From assembly GCA_937981515.1 (NCBI GenBank), contig CALJNY010000139.1:1-5575 (forward strand): DNA of 5,575 bases. Direction: 5' to 3'. The notes under the pieces are model-generated. The model saw only the letters and a program-made list of their open reading frames with translations, was not told the DNA's origin and searched no databases. This document shows positions 4,397-5,575 of the stretch, piece after piece (position 1 is the first letter of the stretch; each line of letters begins with the position of its first letter). This DNA is from an uncultured Collinsella sp. GTDB taxonomy: Bacteria > Actinomycetota > Coriobacteriia > Coriobacteriales > Coriobacteriaceae. The position numbers and the translations under genes are program-made.

Positions 4397-5575
4397 CTAC
4401 ACCTCAGGAGCCTTGGCTACGGTCTCGCTCTCGGCTGTGAGCGGGCGGTTGTCGATGCGGCGGCCCAGGCGGTCGAGCTTCACGAGCAGCCACTCGATGG
4501 GATTGGGCCCCGTTCCTTCCTCGTCGGCAACCAGGTCCATGACGGCAATCTTGGTGCCGTCCTGCTTAAGCGTAACGCTGCCCACCTTATCGCCAACATG
4601 CACCGTGCCCGAAAGGTCATCGTAGCTAACCTTTTCGGTCACTTCGCCGGCGAGTGAGAACACTGTTGCCTGTGCGGCGGGGTCGGCGAGCGTGGCATCG
4701 ATCGTCTTATCCGTCCAGTCGGTTTGGCCAATGCGCGCCATAAGCGGGTTGCCGTTGGCGGTCTTCTCCTGTGTATTGGCAATTGCGACCGTCACCTTGT
4801 GACCGTAGTACCAGTTGGCAAGGGTCGCCGTATCGGTAAAGCGCTGATCATTGGTTGTGGAGTTCAAAATAACGGTGTAGACCTCGTCGCCGTCGCGGTT
4901 GTAGGCGCTCGTAAAGCAATAGCCCGCGTCGTCGGTGGTGCCGGTCTTGCCGCCAATGTTTCCGTCCTGACCGAGCAAAACGTTGTGCGTGTCCATGGAA
5001 TGCGAATGGTCTGAGCCATCGGCGCCTGTGACCTCGATCCAGGAGTCCTCGCTCGCCACGACTTCGCGGAACGTGTCGTTTTTCATAGCCTCCCGCATCA
5101 TCAGCGCCACATCATGTGCGGTCGAGTGCATGTCGCCGGCCCACTCGTCAAAATCCAGGCCGTGAGGGTTCTCAAAGACCGTGCCGGTGCAGCCGAGCTT
5201 TTTGGCGCGCTCGTTCATGGCCTTCACAAAGGTTGCCTCGGCGTTTTTGGTCTTGGGGTCGATCTTTTTGCCTACGTACTCGGCAAGCACAGTGGCGGCG
5301 TCGTTGCCCGAGGGAATCATCAGGCCGCGTAGTGCCTGCTCCACGGTGAGCTCGTCGCCTTCGAGCAGTCCGGCAGTCGAGTTGCCTACGGTGGCGGCAG
5401 CGTCGCTCACCGTGACCTTCTCGTCCATCTTGCAGTTTTCGACGGTCAGGATTGCGGTCATGACCTTGGTGATCGAGGCGATCTTGACCTGTTCATCGGC
5501 GCCGCGTCCATAGTAGACGGCGCCGTCCTTGCCCATAACAAGGGCATTCGTTGCCTCGATATCGGGCAGGTTTTC
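4397..5575 (-). CDS. D-alanyl-D-alanine carboxypeptidase (PBP, family S11), N-terminus outside the window
   Basis: This enzyme removes the terminal D-alanine from peptidoglycan pentapeptides outside the cytoplasmic membrane and is a target of beta-lactams. All three active-site motifs are visible in the 392-residue fragment, numbered from the right edge: SITK (34-37; catalytic serine and lysine), SGN (89-91) and KTG (210-212). Typical supporting motifs are NPHGL (136-140) and the HSTAHDVALMM segment (150-160). After about residue 250 comes a beta-rich C-terminal region like the PBP5 C-terminal domain. It ends in a probable amphipathic helix (PIEWLLVKLDRLGRRI), the usual peripheral membrane anchor. 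The frame is open to the last base of the window, with 13 codons before the internal methionine at 5536, so that methionine is not the true start. The signal peptide and first part of the catalytic domain lie off the right edge. The gene ends with TAG and its own terminator, convergent with tRNA-Ser. A dacA or dacF type name is likely but cannot be fixed. Confidence 0.95.
   Translation of the reverse strand, partial: ENLPDIEATNALVMGKDGAVYYGRGADEQVKIASITKVMTAILTVENCKMDEKVTVSDAAATVGNSTAGLLEGDELTVEQALRGLMIPSGNDAATVLAEYVGKKIDPKTKNAEATFVKAMNERAKKLGCTGTVFENPHGLDFDEWAGDMHSTAHDVALMMREAMKNDTFREVVASEDSWIEVTGADGSDHSHSMDTHNVLLGQDGNIGGKTGTTDDAGYCFTSAYNRDGDEVYTVILNSTTNDQRFTDTATLANWYYGHKVTVAIANTQEKTANGNPLMARIGQTDWTDKTIDATLADPAAQATVFSLAGEVTEKVSYDDLSGTVHVGDKVGSVTLKQDGTKIAVMDLVADEEGTGPNPIEWLLVKLDRLGRRIDNRPLTAESETVAKAPEV

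Noticed and set aside
4217..4657. Plus-strand open frame of 146 codons starting inside tRNA-Ser
   Set aside because: It begins in the tRNA variable arm, runs through two terminators and is antisense to the carboxypeptidase.
1..5575. Insertion sequence, integrase, toxin-antitoxin pair or restriction system
   Set aside because: No transposase or recombinase motifs, no terminal inverted repeats with target duplications, and no paired small genes were seen on either strand.

Overview
The window looks like a chromosomal segment of a moderately high-GC Gram-positive bacterium. The best guess is an actinobacterium of the Coriobacteriia, Collinsella-like. This rests on codon style, clear Shine-Dalgarno sites, a GTG start, a tRNA gene with encoded CCA, and an overall resemblance to proteins I associate with that group. 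It is inference: no ribosomal marker is present and no search was run.

Layout, left to right. (1) Bases 1-89 hold the tail of an upstream unit: an imperfect hairpin, a possible last 17 codons of a gene, and a strong intrinsic terminator. (2) Bases 90-223 are a short leader with a weak promoter candidate. (3) Bases 224-2665 encode an 813-residue soluble protein of unknown function with three TPR-like helical repeats near its C-terminus. (4) Bases 2666-3020 are an unusual AT-rich 355-base intergenic region. It contains two matching palindromes 32 bp apart centre to centre, a tandem pair of 14-bp AT-rich repeats, two hairpins, and six tandem 9-10 bp repeats that end just before the next gene's ribosome binding site. 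(5) Bases 3021-4103 encode a 360-residue AAA/Orc1-Cdc6-like or archaeal-ATPase-like P-loop protein with a C-terminal winged-helix region. (6) Bases 4172-4262 are a complete tRNA-Ser(GCT) with its own promoter candidate and terminator. (7) On the minus strand, from the right edge to 4397, is a D-alanyl-D-alanine carboxypeptidase (penicillin-binding protein, peptidase family S11). It lacks its N-terminus and is followed by its own terminator.

The tRNA and the carboxypeptidase are housekeeping genes. They converge and are separated by two hairpin terminators. The TPR protein and the ATPase are separated by the large regulatory region and are probably transcribed independently.

The part most worth attention is 2666-4103: an ATPase with a DNA-binding-like C-terminus preceded by iteron-like repeats, AT-rich direct repeats and paired palindromes. 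This resembles either an autoregulated locus or the layout of an initiator gene with its own origin-like repeats. Two short stretches (104-119 and 4320-4335) are inverted copies of a tRNA T-arm core, each lying just after a terminator. They may be relics of tRNA genes or integration events.
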